A stretch of DNA of 64,000 bases, taken from positions 17,039,540 to 17,103,539 of the forward strand of contig OZ022579.1 in assembly GCA_963669155.1 (NCBI GenBank). Direction: 5' to 3'. Source of the stretch: Arbacia lixula. Lineage: Eukaryota > Echinodermata > Echinoidea > Arbacioida > Arbaciidae. The number at the start of each line of letters is the position of its first letter. Position 1 is the stretch's first letter. The notes under the pieces were generated by a model. The model did no database searches and was not told the DNA's origin. It worked only from the letters and a program-made list of their open reading frames with translations. Position numbers and translations under genes: made by a program. Shown here in pieces: positions 35,805 through 47,812 of the stretch.

Positions 35805-36348
35805 TGTGTACAAACATAGTGAGAACAATTCCAAGACGATACAAGGCTATCACAAAAAACACAAACCTGTTTTGGGTGAAGCCCTCAAGACTCTAATGTC
35901 AAAGTTATTGGAAGAGGTGTTAAGTATCACGCTGGAATTCAAGCAATTCCCTTTTCTCCACTGATTCTGACCTCAATCCAAATTCACTGCTTTCAATTTT
36001 CCCCATTTTCTCCTCCTTTGGACATGATCACATGACTTTCAAACGCCCCTAAGGAAGAATAGGCTGGACAGAAATCTACATCTGGAAATATTTGTTTTCT
36101 CAATCACAAAAGTGCAAACAGATATTCCCAGTCTACCTTACATTGAAAGGGCAATAATTTTTGGGACTTTTAATAAACAAAGTACACAATTTTGGCAAAG
36201 AATATGTAGGAAGAAAGAATAATAGTAAAATCAATATATTAGTATCAGCAAACATGAAGTCATATTGAGTCCTGAAAATGTTGGATTGGAATACTCATCG
36301 CTCATATAAAATCTCTAAATGAAAACAATATTTGAACATAAGCAAGAG
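35805..36348. other. AT-rich non-coding stretch
   Basis: No supported gene or repeat. Confidence 0.35.
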
Positions 36349-36470
36349 TAGGCTGAAGCATCATGTTTTTCATGCTGAACTGGACAAAATATACCGCGGT
36401 TTAAAACTGCAGCTCATTCCCTTTCTTCCCTTTCCCTTTCCCTATGCCAATTCCTTTGAGCTGTAGTGTA
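36349..36470 (+). mobile_element. Family F MITE, right half only
   Basis: It begins in the loop (gcatcatgttttt) and runs through CATGCTGAACTGGACAAAAT, ACCGCGGTTTAAA and the pyrimidine arm to CCTTTGAGCTGTAGTGTA. The left arm is missing, so it can no longer fold. The break lies at the hairpin loop, as in the copy at 39966. Confidence 0.85.
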
Positions 36471-36713
36471 CCTTCTACTAATGTGACATTTAAATCACTG
36501 TCTGATGCCCATATGGTTCTCATTTTATTCTCTTCAAAGTACCAACATGCAAGCTCAGTTTCCATTTAGCCCAGATTGTCAGAGTAGTTTATTTACTTCC
36601 ACATGTCATTCTCAGAAAGCCTATATGCAGGGGAGAGTCTTGAATTTCAAAAGTAAATTTTGTGAATCACAAAATCTCATACATGAACAGGGAGACTTCT
36701 TGAATCACCTATG

Positions 36714-36740
36714 CAGGGGGGGGGGGGAGGGGGGGGGGGA
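36714..36740. repeat. Poly(G) run with single-base breaks
   Basis: About 25 G interrupted by one A. Confidence 0.9.
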
Positions 36741-36743
36741 AAT

Positions 36744-36935
36744 GTGTGAAATATCACAGTCATGAACCTCAACCTTAGCAGAAAAAGTGAAAAACCATCC
36801 TTGTTTATGTTAGTTAGTTTTGGAGGACCCACACAAAATCTACTCACAATCTAGCAATCAATATGATTCCGCTCAAAGTCAGTTTCCACAGTTATTATTT
36901 GGAGGGAAGTTCTAATGCAGTATTGTAAGTGTTCT
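36744..36935 (+). mobile_element. Family A fragment
   Basis: 'atatcacagtcatgaacctcaacctta', 'agaaaaagtgaaaaaccatccttgttt' and, after a gap, 'ctcaaagtcagtttccac' and 'gggaagttctaatgcagtatt' match the middle of the copies at 8104 and 47813. It stops just before TTAA element C. Confidence 0.6.
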
Positions 36936-37490
36936 TTAAAGGTGATATTCATAGAAAATCCAAAAATATGAAGATATTCATCTACAGAAAGGTTATAAAC
37001 CATACAATGTGCTTGGATGACATTCAAACAATATATCACTTTCCAAAAAGCGAAATTAGGGTAAAAACAATCACCGTATTCTCGGGGACAAATTTGCCCT
37101 AAAACTGTCATCCGAAACGGCCTTTAGGTCTGACGTAAGAAAAGGGATGTGTTATTGTGCATCAAACATGCCAACCCGCAGCTTCTTTTCCGCCAGAAGC
37201 ATCACGCATTGTTAATGAAACTGTGATGGCAGTTGCTAGTGGATTAACAGTTGTGATACACAATGGTCATTGTGAAGCGTATCCCGGCTGTGACGTACAC
37301 ACAACGCCACTTTCCCTGAAGCGATTTCGTAGGTCAGGAAGAGAGTCAATTTAGTAAAATTTGACTTTCATTAAACAGAAAACTGAACACTTTCATGGCA
37401 TGTTAGCTGCAAAAATTGCTTTAATAATTCATTCAATTATAAAACAAACTATATTTATTTGTTTTTATTTCCTATGAATATCACCTTTAA
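36936..37490. mobile_element. Family C: TTAA-flanked element (AGGTGATATTCATAG ends)
   Basis: TTAA at 36936-36939 and 37487-37490 flank a 547-bp element with perfect 15-bp inverted ends AGGTGATATTCATAG/CTATGAATATCACCT. The interior is otherwise non-palindromic. ORFs of 86 aa (minus) and 65 aa (plus) have no recognised domain. It is close in length to element B 1.1 kb away but differs in sequence. Confidence 0.8.
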
Positions 37491-37801
37491 AGGGGGAACT
37501 CCAGTCCCAAAGTCAGTCGCTTTCAATAAGGGCACAAAAAACTTGAGATTAAATTGGACAGTATGAAATTTATCATTGGTTTAATGATCCCTGTTTTTAA
37601 GCCGCAAAGTGGAAGCTCGATAACAGACCTGTCATGTCAGAAGCTAACACTCCAGCCATCACATTGCATATTTTGATGTCCATGATTTCACTTGTCCTCT
37701 CTAACAAAGAAATTTCTTTGTTTTTACCCGGTTATAATGATTTTATGTCTTTTTAAATCTTGACACAATTTGATAAATTTTTACATGAAAGCATTAACAT
37801 A
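37491..37801. other. Non-coding spacer
   Basis: It starts AGGGGGAACTCCAGTCCC directly after TTAA, which looks like the terminus of yet another TTAA-type element. I could not find its partner. Confidence 0.3.
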
Positions 37802-38288
37802 GACCCCATTTACACTCAAGAAAATTGCGTGGCCGGGCCGGGCCGGGCCGGGCCGGGCCGGGCCAGGCCGCGCAATTTCTGTAGTGTAAACACAAAAAAA
37901 TGCGAAAAGGCCGGGCCGGGCCGGGCCGGGCCGGGCCGTACTGAGACCAGCTCAGGAGGTAGTCTGAGTACGGCCCGGCCACGCAATTTTCGTAGTATGA
38001 ACACAAACGAGGCCAGGCCGGGCCGAAAGCGCGGCCGGTTATGCAAATTCCGCTGATGTCAGATGACGTCATAATGCTCAACCTTTTGCCTGCACGTTGT
38101 TTGTCTCCTGCGCTGTGTGTGCGCCTCGCACGGTGGGTTGATGTCAGTGGCCTGGCCACGCATTTTTCGCTGTATAGTGTAAACGCACAAATTGCGCGGC
38201 CAGGCCACGCTACCACCCACAGCGGGGAAATGCGCGGCCTGGCCCGGCCCGGCCCGGCCACGCAATTTTCTTGAGTGTAAATGGGGTC
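37802..38288. mobile_element. GGCC-rich transposon-like element with ATA duplications
   Basis: GACCCCATTTACACTCAAGA at the left is exactly inverted at the right end. The inverted ends continue as AAAATTGCGTGGCC, about 34 bp in all. ATA on both sides is a plausible 3-bp target duplication, compatible with PIF/Harbinger-type insertion (inference). The interior consists of five or more diverged copies of the motif [GGCC]n-GCGCAATTT..GTGTAAAC in both orientations, separated by (GGGCC)n tracts. The ORFs rich in G, P, A and R (up to 193 aa, minus) are by-products. Confidence 0.8.
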
Positions 38289-38584
38289 ATAGTCATCTAG
38301 AAGAGGTCTTGTAGTTACTAAAATGTAATTACATGTGAGGTAAGGTAATATTTTTGGTTCCAAATACATGTTCACTAGTGAAGAAAATATTAAATATTTA
38401 ATGTTTATGAAAGGAAATATGTCCGATTAACATTTAAGTCTAAAGTTCTCAAACAGCTCATCATCCTACAAACATGTCTGAACTCTTTGTTTGTCACACA
38501 TGAATTATTCACAATTAATACATATAATAGAACAGCAGTTTATGTGGCAAATAAATGATTAAGATGAGTTTTTCTATTATCCTA
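38289..38584. other. AT-rich spacer
   Basis: Nothing supported. Confidence 0.3.
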
Positions 38585-38728
38585 GCAAGCTAGCAATTCT
38601 GCTCAAAAGTCAGTTTTCAATTCTAATTTCGTGAAGGAAGTCCTTATACATCATTTTTTCCATTTTCCATCGTTTTTTTACAAAATTAAATTTTTTCATC
38701 TGCAAAATGGCTACCCTGTCTTGAAATC
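38585..38728 (+). mobile_element. Family A right-end fragment
   Basis: 'agcaagctagcaattctgctcaaaagtcag', 'gaagtccttatacat' and the terminal GCAAAATGGCTACCCTGTCT match the right half of the copies at 8104 and 47813. The terminal TTAA has decayed to TGAAAT. Confidence 0.65.
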
Positions 38729-39965
38729 TAACTTCTGGTGTGAAATGGGGCTCAAGAAAGGAGCCCTGTCTCCTTGTTCAGCAACCACAACACAGCCGAG
38801 GGGTCGAGGGGGCTGACCTCACCACAAAGAGAGGGAGAGAGAAAGGCTGATTTGAGAAACTAATCTTCAGGTTTCAGTTGTAACATTAGACTTATTATGG
38901 CTGCGGCTTATGCTAATGTCAATGTCGGGTATGGATGGTAAGTGCGCGGTTGGTATCGGTTCTGCATCTTCATGTACCATGCATGTTATCCAGACTGAAC
39001 AGAGAGACATAATATGCAGATGGAGAATGGAGTTCAAAGTCTTCAACACTTGTGATTGATATTTTCAAAATAAAATTTTAAAGGAGTCCATTTCTTCCTT
39101 AAGACCTAGCACTTACCCGCCAATTCAGTAGCGATTTGTGTTAAAGTCCTGAAATCACCGTTTCCAGTATTTTTGGTAAAAGAGATTTTCAAATTTGCAG
39201 ATTAAAGAATTCCTTTAATAGCTATGAACACTGAAAAAAATATATTTGATATTTTACATAACAAAATATGTACATATATATGCTTAACAGAATACTTTTA
39301 CTAACAAGTAAATTTCCATATAGTAAGTGCAACTATCGACTGACATAACTAACAAAAATAATAATAATGATGAAAATACAAAAACTTGTTCCCCTTTATA
39401 AAGCCTGTTCTTGGCTGTACTGAACTTTTAATACAAATGTGTGTTTGAAGCAAACAGCACTGACACAAATTACTGACAATTACCTGACACACTGGCACTT
39501 GTTTAGAATGAATTACATCCTGAATCACTTCCAGGTGTACGATTATTATATACCATTAGGTTACCTTGGAAACATGGCCATGCAATATTACATGTACTCC
39601 TCTCATTGCTATTGGCAGGAAGATGAAGTAGTAAGTTAATGTAGTTTTCAGGGCTTGGTACTGAGAGGCTTATAGATAAAGGGGTAGAAGTGGTACAGAC
39701 TATGGATGGCAATAAATGGAATGATGTTCTGCTATGACCATAGATCCAACTTTTCAGAATAATTACAATAATGATAATAATACTACACGGCTTCTCCTTA
39801 GGTGGATTGATATGAAACTGTGTATCATTTCAAAGTGCTTTACGATAATATCACCCTGGTCATCAGATGCATGTAAGTCTTTGTGACACCTCTCCAATCA
39901 CAAGGTATCTTTTAGAGTCATGGCAGCTACTTAGGAGCACTCATTCCATTCCTACCAGGTAGCTT
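38729..39965. other. AT-rich non-coding stretch
   Basis: No supported gene or delimited repeat. Confidence 0.35.
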
Positions 39966-40105
39966 CAGTTCAGCATGAAACATGATGCTTTTATGGCTAA
40001 AGCATCATGCTGAACTGGACAAAATATACCACGGTTTAAAGCTGTGGCTCCTTCCCTTTCTTCCCTTTCCCTTTCCCTATGCCAATTCCTTTGAGCTGCA
40101 GTGTA
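39966..40105 (+). mobile_element. Family F MITE, loop and right arm
   Basis: It starts at CAGTTCAGCATGAAACATGA in the inner left arm, forms the short loop hairpin with TCATGCTGAACTGG, then runs through the complete right arm to CCTTTGAGCTGCAGTGTA. The outer left arm is lost. Confidence 0.85.
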
Positions 40106-42925
40106 CTTATACACCAGGGTGTAATAAGTATTTGTGCTGAAGTACACAAGTACTGTGGATGAGCTTGAACCCAAAACTTCGGTCACAGTTCAAAACCACT
40201 ACACCTCCACAAAAAACATGGGGATGCTAAAAAGAAATCATCACAAACTTGTTAAATTGTTTAATCCCCTTAGATGCATGAGCAATAATTCAATGGGTTT
40301 TTCCTGGCTTAGGACCAAGAGAGCTCAAGCAAAATAAATTCTGTATCCAGTGATATTCACAGAATCACAGAACAGTTCTACCATGATTATAGCCTGTAAT
40401 AATTATCACTTTTTATCCCTTATCTTTAACCACCAGAAAACAAGGTCTTCAGTCACTGATTATTACATTACATTGCATTCACATTCTGGTAATTAAATTT
40501 AATAAACAGGGTGTTAACTGCAAAATTATCAACCATTCTTCAAAGTGGCAATGCACACTTCTGTTCTTCAAAACTGACACAAATAATGATATTGATTACA
40601 ATACAATGGATATTCAGTTTTAGGATGTACATAACAATTTGATTTAAAGAAATGGCATTGCTAATTTGGCATCAACAGATTCAATATTTTTGCTCTTAAA
40701 GCTGCTCTAGTATGAATGAGTTTTTAGACAAGATGTTGCTCTGTTCATTTTGGTTTCTTTTCTTGTTCATCAACATCACATGAGTAAGCATCTCTTACCA
40801 CAGCTGAATAATATGCATGCTTGTGTCGAGTTGTTTCTTGGAGAAATAAGAATCACACTACTCAAGTTGAACGCAGCCCCTCTATGGTATATGATCCCTA
40901 ATGTCAATATCCCATGAAGATCAGTGAGTGCAGTACGTGCCTGTACCACTGGCATGGGGCATTAACCAGCAGTTCAATTCATCACGGGGTAAGGGTGTGG
41001 AAAACCAAAGACCACAAACCTTTGTTTCTATTTATGAGAACGAGCTCTAGGGCAATAATCAAATGGTTCTTTATATTCCTTTCTTCTCCTTCAAAATTTT
41101 AAGATAGCTACTGCATACAGAACATGTACTAAACTTACCTGCAATATACTTTAAAATACTTATGAGATGCTTTTTTTTCTGGATTTTTAAATCACAAATA
41201 TAGAACGGATGATGTTTATGTTTTAACCTTTGCATTACTGATACTCTGGTACCGTTACCCTCCATAGTAATAAGATTGATTCATCAATCTGATATTGAAA
41301 TAAAGAAGACCATACAAGCCTGACCTTAAACCTTATATCTACTTGTATCTTTTGGAAGTGGCATGATACTTTAGAAATCAATACCCAAGACTTTCATTCT
41401 CTCACATATTCATGAGTCCTCAAATAGGGCAGGTGTTATGCAATTACTTGAATGCTTTTAGTTTGATATGTACTAATATTTGAAGCACATGTTTTACATG
41501 GGAACAAATTACATGTACATATGTTTGCAGAGCTTCTTTCCAACAGCTAAATACAAGGTGTACCGGTACAGAAAAAAAATACGCACAGTGTAGAGTCTAA
41601 AATGTACAATCTGTAGCACTCCAGGTGAAATATGAATCTACACATGTGATTTGGCAACAAAGTGGAAAGCTTTCATCAGGAACTCACAAATTTACAGCAC
41701 GAATAAAATATCGGCAGGCTGCGAGAATGATAATTGATGACCGAGCTGGGAAATGGAAGCATCTAAAGATGATAGGTCTCTGTCCTTCTACTGTCTTCAT
41801 CAGTACGATAAATCGCCTGACACTATGTGGTATCTGATGGATAACTGAGAGAGGTACAGTTTGAGACCTCTTTCCCTTTCCTCCAAATTGCCTTTAACAG
41901 TACTATCAGCCCTGTGATTACTACTGCAAAGTTACATATCTTAGTTGTTTTGATATCACACACATCTGGAGCAGAAAAAGAACATATTTTGGGCCTACTC
42001 TTCTCTTTCCAACTCAATATGCACTCAAGAACAGTTCTAACTATGATGGAAAACTTATAAATCCAGGCAAAATTTAGACTGTCAAGTAATAGCTGTGTCT
42101 ACAGCTGACTCACAGAAAAACTTCAGGAGAGAGGAGAGCAACAAATATTCCCTATTGGTATCATCTTAGTGCCACTATATATCACCCCAGAGTTGTTAAA
42201 GCTAATGATTTAAATCTGTATGGGTTAATGTCACCATTCTTACAAGTCTGCAAATTGTAAAGCATTGCACCCTGAAGTTATTTTTTAACAATTAATAGCT
42301 GTAGAGTACTGAAAGTCTATGGGATGAAGAAACGATGCAGTTGACCATAATCCTTTCAAGCAAAGCATTTGAGATGTAGCTGAACATTATCCTTTCAAGT
42401 AACACAGACATTATCATACAGCATTCGAGATGGCTGCAAGATCAGTTGATCACATTCATGATTGATAGACGATGAGCACTATAGGAGTTTGGATATGCTG
42501 TCTATTAATGATAAATCGTTTAAGGAGGATCCCTACCTCCCATGCCAGGTTGAACTCATGACCTCCGTGTAAACACCTCCCCTGTCGTACAGCGTTTTGA
42601 AAGGATGCACATGCTCTCCACAAGGGTTTTCTCCCTCTCTTTGCCAATGAGGAGTCTTTGGTTTACCATCTCATAACCAATCCTGGTAAGAGTATGAGGC
42701 CCATACTTATGAAACTTTTAAGCTTAGTACATTGTTAAAATATGCATTCAGCTACATGTAATTTAATAGCTAACTATCCTCCAAGGTTTAATTGATATGG
42801 CCCCTGTTCATTTTTACACATAAATAGTGGGTGAATACCAAATACCAAATGATGAGTAACTCAACATTGTCTTTTCGAGGAATATACATGTATTTGCAAG
42901 GAGGTACACTGCCCCCTCCCCATCC
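40106..42925. other. AT-rich non-coding stretch
   Basis: At about 42340-42440 a short degenerate duplication is seen ('ataatcctttcaag.aa' twice, then 'gca(t)ttcgagatg'). At 42541-42560 the minus strand reads GAGTTCAACCTGG, a weak tRNA B-box-like word without a matching A box. No gene is supported. Confidence 0.35.
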
Positions 42926-42942
42926 CCCCCCCCCCCCCCCCG
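42926..42942. repeat. Poly(C) run
   Basis: About 17 consecutive C followed by CGCCCACACACACAC. Confidence 0.9.
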
Positions 42943-43668
42943 CCCACACACACACACAGCACCTCATCTGAGAGGGGAATCAATGCCACGAACATGGTCT
43001 TTTGTTATGCGGCCAACATTTCAAAGGGTCCCTTTCAAATTTTGTTTGGGAAACAAAATACCATGTTCATAGCACTAGAGGATCCATTGCAGAAAGACAA
43101 GCCAAGAAATCTATACAAGTTTGCATATCATTACTGGCCTTCTGTCTGGATATAGCATGCATATCAATGAGGAATTTTCATGATCTTTCAGCACCAAATT
43201 TGACTAATATAATAGGCATTTTGTACTATGGAGACTTTTTTCAAATGAAGTGCATATTTTGGGCAGCGCCAGTCAAGATTCCACAAAGAATACCATCTAC
43301 CACCCCACCCCACCCCCTCCACACACATGTACACACATACACATTTGCCAGGCCAACAAAAGTGCCCCTAAATAGACCACCTTTCAAAATGGAAACCCCT
43401 TTTTAGTGTAGCCCCAACTCTCACTCTGGGCAAAACGTCCTACCAATGCACACCTTAGTAACACAGTATATTATGACTACTTAATGCATCAATATGGGGG
43501 ATGCCAATTGAAATGTGTATCATAAAACAATCAAATGACTGTTACAATATCATATTGCGCTGTTTATCACAGCATGGGAGAAGAAGGAATGCAGCCTCCG
43601 ACATGATCACTCCTGGTTTGATTGATGGGAACGATGATCAGATGAATGATAAGTGTACATCCTGAGAG
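42943..43668. other. Non-coding stretch
   Basis: A 134-aa plus-strand ORF (43002-43406) has a P/T/H-rich end derived from CA-rich sequence and no recognisable domain. I do not regard it as a gene. Confidence 0.35.
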
Positions 43669-44700
43669 TGGGGAGCTGGGCTGGGAGAGGGTGAAGAGGA
43701 GCAAGGGGGATGGAGAGGAAGGGAGAAGAGGGGAGAGGAAGAGAGAGGGAGGGAGAGGGAGGGAGAGGAAGGGAGAGGAAGTAAGAGGGAGGGGAAGGGA
43801 GGGGAAGGGAGGGGAAGGGAGAGAAAGGGAGAGAGGAAGGGAGAAGAGAGGAGAGGAAGAGAGGGGGTGACAGGGGAAGAAAGAGGAAGGGAGAGGGAGG
43901 GAGAAGAAGGGAGAGGAAGGGAGAGGAAGGGAGAGGAAGGGAGAGGAAGGTAGAGGAAGGTAGAGGAAGGCAGAGGAAGAGAGAGGAAGAGAGAGGGAGG
44001 GAGAGGGAGGGAGAGAGGGGAGAGGGGAGAGGAAGGGAGAGGAAGTGAGGGGGAGGGGAAGGGAGAAGAAGGGAGAGTAAGTGAGAGGAAGGGAGAGAGA
44101 GGAAGAGGGAGGGAGAGGAAGGGAGAGAGAGGGAGAGGAAGGGAGAGGAAGGTAGAGAAAGGCAGAGGAAGAGAGAGGAAGAGAGAGGAAGAGAGAGGGA
44201 GGGAGAGGGAGGGAGGGAGAGGGAGGAAGAGGAAGAGGAAGAGAGAGGACGAGAGGGGAAGACAGAGGGAGGGAGAAGAAAGGAGAGGAAGTGAGAGGAA
44301 GGGAGAGGAAGAGATAGGACGAGATAGGAAGAGAGAGAAAGAGAGAGGGAGGGAGGGGAAAAAAGAGGGAGAGAGAGGAAGCAGAGGGAGAGAGAGGGAG
44401 AGAGAGGAGCAAGGATGGATGGAAATAAAGGGCAAGGACAGTAGTATGGTGAGAGGGAATAAAAGCTAATACTGTAGGAGGATAGGGAGGAAGAAGGGAA
44501 AGGGAAAGAGAAGGGAAAGGGAAAGAGAAGGGAAAGGGAAAGAGAAGGGAAAAGGAAAGAGAAGGAAAAGGGAAAGAGATGGGAAAGGGAAAGAGATAGG
44601 AAAGTGAGGGTAGGAAAGGGAGAAGGAGGAGAAATGGAAGAGGAGAGAAAAGGGAGAAGGTGAAAAGAAAGGAGAGCAAGAGACAGGGGAAGATTGGTAT
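43669..44700. repeat. Polypurine tract of about 1 kb (GGGAGA/GGAAGA)
   Basis: The plus strand is almost only A and G over 43669-44410. The dominant units are GGGAGAGGAAGG and GAGAGGAAGA, arranged in higher-order blocks (for example AAGGTAGAGGAAGG near 43945 and again near 44145). A mixed-sequence break follows (44411-44465), then (GGGAAAGAGAA)n to about 44600 and further purine-rich DNA. The 381-aa and 265-aa minus-strand ORFs (S, L, P, F) are pure shadows. Such tracts can form triplex (H-DNA) structures. Confidence 0.95.
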
Positions 44701-45139
44701 AGCTCCAATCAATGTAAATTATGTCATTAAAATCTCATTTTAACATCTTCTTTCTTTATTAGAGCTCCACCAGCATTACATCCCATGCATCTTTGGATGC
44801 CCCCACCTTCTCAGCGACTGAATCATGACGCATCAATTTTAATTTGTAGTTCCCTTGCATGATTTATGTTCAATAGTGATGTTGTTACAAAAACATCTAT
44901 CAATGAGTTGTGGAGAAAATAGAATAAGCTTGACTTATACAAGTGAACTCTGGCACAGGTGGATTGGAGGGGAATTATATGACAGGGGTGGAGGCACGTT
45001 CCCCCCAGCACCATTAGAATGCAGGAATGTTGCCCCCCAATGACAAGGCAAACTCCTCCTGATGGATACCAACATCTAGCCGGTCATGATATTGTAATGT
45101 GACACCAAGAACATGATTCCACATAGCATTTCAATACGC
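44701..45139. other. Non-coding stretch
   Basis: Nothing supported. Confidence 0.3.
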
Positions 45140-45340
45140 TGTTTTCATACAGTATTCATACCTTTATCCCTAACTGCATAGTAAGGTGTTATGATATTCA
45201 ATCATATTAAGTGATTCAGTTTCAATTAGTGGAATGCACTCTGAATCTATAATTTGTCTGTGCTTCTCTGCCAAACCACGTACAGGCTTTGTGGTTACAA
45301 TTGATAATAAATTGCTTGAACGACGTGCATAAAATTTGCA
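45140..45340 (-). mobile_element. Fragment related to TTAA element B interior
   Basis: 'ttatccctaactgcatagtaaggtgttatgatattca', 'ttcaatt.gtggaatgcactctgaatct' and 'gcataaaatttgcatac' match the segment at 21411 and, in reverse, the middle of the element at 35241. Its own terminal repeats are not visible. Confidence 0.65.
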
Positions 45341-45899
45341 TACAATTTATAATGTAAACGGTCTCTTACTGAGCCTCAACACACATCACGAACTTGGGAA
45401 TATGTATTTTTGTGATTGCTCTGTTTATAAGAGTTGAACACGCATCCAGGAAATGCCAGCAGTTGTCGAGTGATGATTTCATAATGCTATCCATCACGTG
45501 TGAATACAGCCAAAAGCTGGCAAAAAAGGGGGTGCAAAACTATGCTCCGAGATATCCCTCAGAACTCAATTTCCTGTTTTGTTTTGTTTTTGTGTTTAGA
45601 ACCCTAGTTATATTGATTGCTTGCTCAAGGGGGAGAGGGAAATACAGTGAAAGGATTAACAGTTTTTTTCCAGAGGGACATACCTTCATAAAATAATACT
45701 CTGCTCTCGTTTTGCTTTCTTATCAGTTTGTTTCAGAGAACAAATCCAAATGAACAGTCTGTTTCAGGACTATAACATACTGTGAAAATTCAGCTTTCCT
45801 ATATTTATCACTCATGCACGCTCCTTCAAGGAATATGTATTTATACTAGAAAAAGGTACAGTATGAGTGACAAAGGTATTTCTGAACATGCAATTCCAT
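45341..45899. other. Non-coding stretch
   Basis: No supported feature; a 100-aa ORF at 45394 lacks motifs. Confidence 0.3.
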
Positions 45900-46120
45900 T
45901 TTTTTTATTTTTTTTTTAATGATCTTTATTCTGATTCCATAATAATACAAATTAAATTCATAAAATCAGTTTAAATATATTAACACAAATTAAACAAAAC
46001 AATAATGCAATTTATATATATATATATGCATTTGTAAGTACAAATTAATTACAATAAAATAGCTGAAAATATTAAATATAATTACTCAATTGTTATAATC
46101 ATGTAACGATGTTTAATCAA
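45900..46120 (-). mobile_element. Possible poly(A)-tailed retroposon 3' end (minus strand)
   Basis: A T-rich start (ATTTTTTTTATTTTTTTTTA) followed by ATGATCTTTATTCTG would be, on the minus strand, CAGAATAAAGATCAT and a poly(A) tail. The rest is AT-rich with an (AT)n run at about 46013-46026. This is weak evidence. Confidence 0.25.
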
Positions 46121-46436
46121 ATAAACTGAACGAATAGCTTCCGGAATCAAGTTTTAAATAAACAAGTCCACTAATCCCCCAACCTATAATACACCCCTAA
46201 AATTAGTCCTAACCATTCCTAACTCCCATCTGGACAGCCACCCCACCCCCTAACAACAACCCCACCCCAACCATATACATAACCGCTTAAACTACCCTTC
46301 CCTTAAATTCGCTATATACCCCCCCCCCCCAAAAAAAAAAAAAAAAAACACTAACTTCTACATGTATACCCCCTTCCTTTTAACCCTCCCACCTCAACCC
46401 CCACCCTTCCCTTCCCCAACCTATTTGCATATCACA

Positions 46437-46438
<2 letters not shown>
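46121..46438. other. C-rich low-complexity stretch
   Basis: Pyrimidine- and C-rich sequence with frequent CCCTAAC, CACCCC and AACCCCA words, a C10 run, and a run of about 19 A at 46331-46348. No gene. Confidence 0.5.

Positions 46439-46500
<62 letters not shown>
46439..46500. repeat. (CA)n microsatellite with one TACA interruption
   Basis: About 30 CA units with a single CATA break. Confidence 0.95.
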
Positions 46501-46501
<1 letters not shown>

Positions 46502-47812
46502 CCCCATACTACCCTCACCACACAACTACTATCTCTCTTTCTACGTCTCTCTCCTTCATCCCACACATTACAGTACAACATTTAACACACATTGTGAAGT
46601 ATGTGAATACTTAAACATACATGAAAATATACATATATGTGTATTTTGCATATTTTGCACCGTAACTGGACATTCCATTATCTGAATAGATAGTACACTT
46701 GGATAGAACATCAGCAATAAAGGAATACTTCAAACTTAATCCTTTCTAATAATTGTTTGGAATAAAGCATGGAAAGAGCATGCACTCTCAAGAGTATAAA
46801 AATGTCCTGTCTTTATGGACTATCTCTCCTTTCCACAATGTACATTGAACAGAGCAGCAATTTATACTACAACGTAGAGTCAAATTGACTGGTGTACATG
46901 TACATCATATATCGTAAGATACACATCCATACAGTTTTTCCATGACCTAGCTCGCATGTTAAAGATACTGAAAAATTAATTGTCCTTCCAAAATTGACCA
47001 AAATGGGAGAAGAAAAAGAATTCCCTGCTGAAATTGCGCGTTTGATCATGAATTAAAGATGATCGGAAGCCAGGAGCTGTGTGAACTGCCAGTGAGGCAT
47101 GAGAGCAAGAGATACATGTGCATCGATCGTCTCCCCACAAGCAAAGACAAAACCTGCAGTTTGGAATGGAGAATAGCAGCAATTTTGCATGGTGAAAGGA
47201 AAATCTCAAACCACAATGCATTCATTCCTGTCCGCTCATGAATTATTAGCCATATATTAATGACCTGCTCTGTATGATGACCAACAGTGTATAAAAGCTT
47301 CCACTTCCAACTCAATGAAATGGGTTTTTTTCCAAGAAAGTCAACCAGAACAGATGGGCACTTTTTCACCTCCCCCTCGCCAGCCCTTGGCTTTCATGGA
47401 AACATGGTCAAATACCTAAAATAAAATTGTTCTTCTTCTCTTCAAAGTGAGATTAAGAAGAACCTCTGCTCCTGGACAGATAAGCGCTACCTAAACTATA
47501 TAACAGGAAAACTAAATGTATTGCAGGATCTCAGATTCATATAAATTACAAGAAATGTATCTTATGTTTAATCAGTACAACCTAGAATTCAATTAAATGT
47601 TTAGTGCTGTAAGTTTGGCACACATTACAGATCAAAATCAAAATGGTTCTTTCATAATGATTTTTCCTTGAAACACTGGTTAGTTTACTTTCGTTCTGTT
47701 CCAGGTTGTATATCTACTGATAACATTCATGGCCAACAGGAAGCATGTGTTGAAATCTTATCATGATGCACTGTGCTTTCCATTAACAATTTTGTAATAT
47801 CAATTTAAACCA
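46501..47812. other. AT-rich non-coding stretch
   Basis: Overlapping ORFs on both strands at 46976-47369 lack motifs. No supported gene. Confidence 0.35.

Noticed and set aside
37794..38375. 193-aa minus-strand ORF with GPARPG-like repeats, resembling a low-complexity structural protein
   Set aside because: It is produced by (GGGCC)n repeats inside an inverted-repeat element, with similar ORFs on the opposite strand.
42541..42600. Minus-strand tRNA B-box-like word
   Set aside because: No A box at the right spacing and no tRNA fold.
43002..43406. 134-aa plus-strand ORF
   Set aside because: The C-terminal part translates CA- and CCCC-rich low-complexity DNA; the rest shows nothing recognisable.
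43567..44712. 381-aa and 265-aa minus-strand ORFs rich in S, L, P and F
   Set aside because: They translate the polypyrimidine strand of a 1-kb purine tract. The absence of stops follows from the missing A and G; there is no domain.
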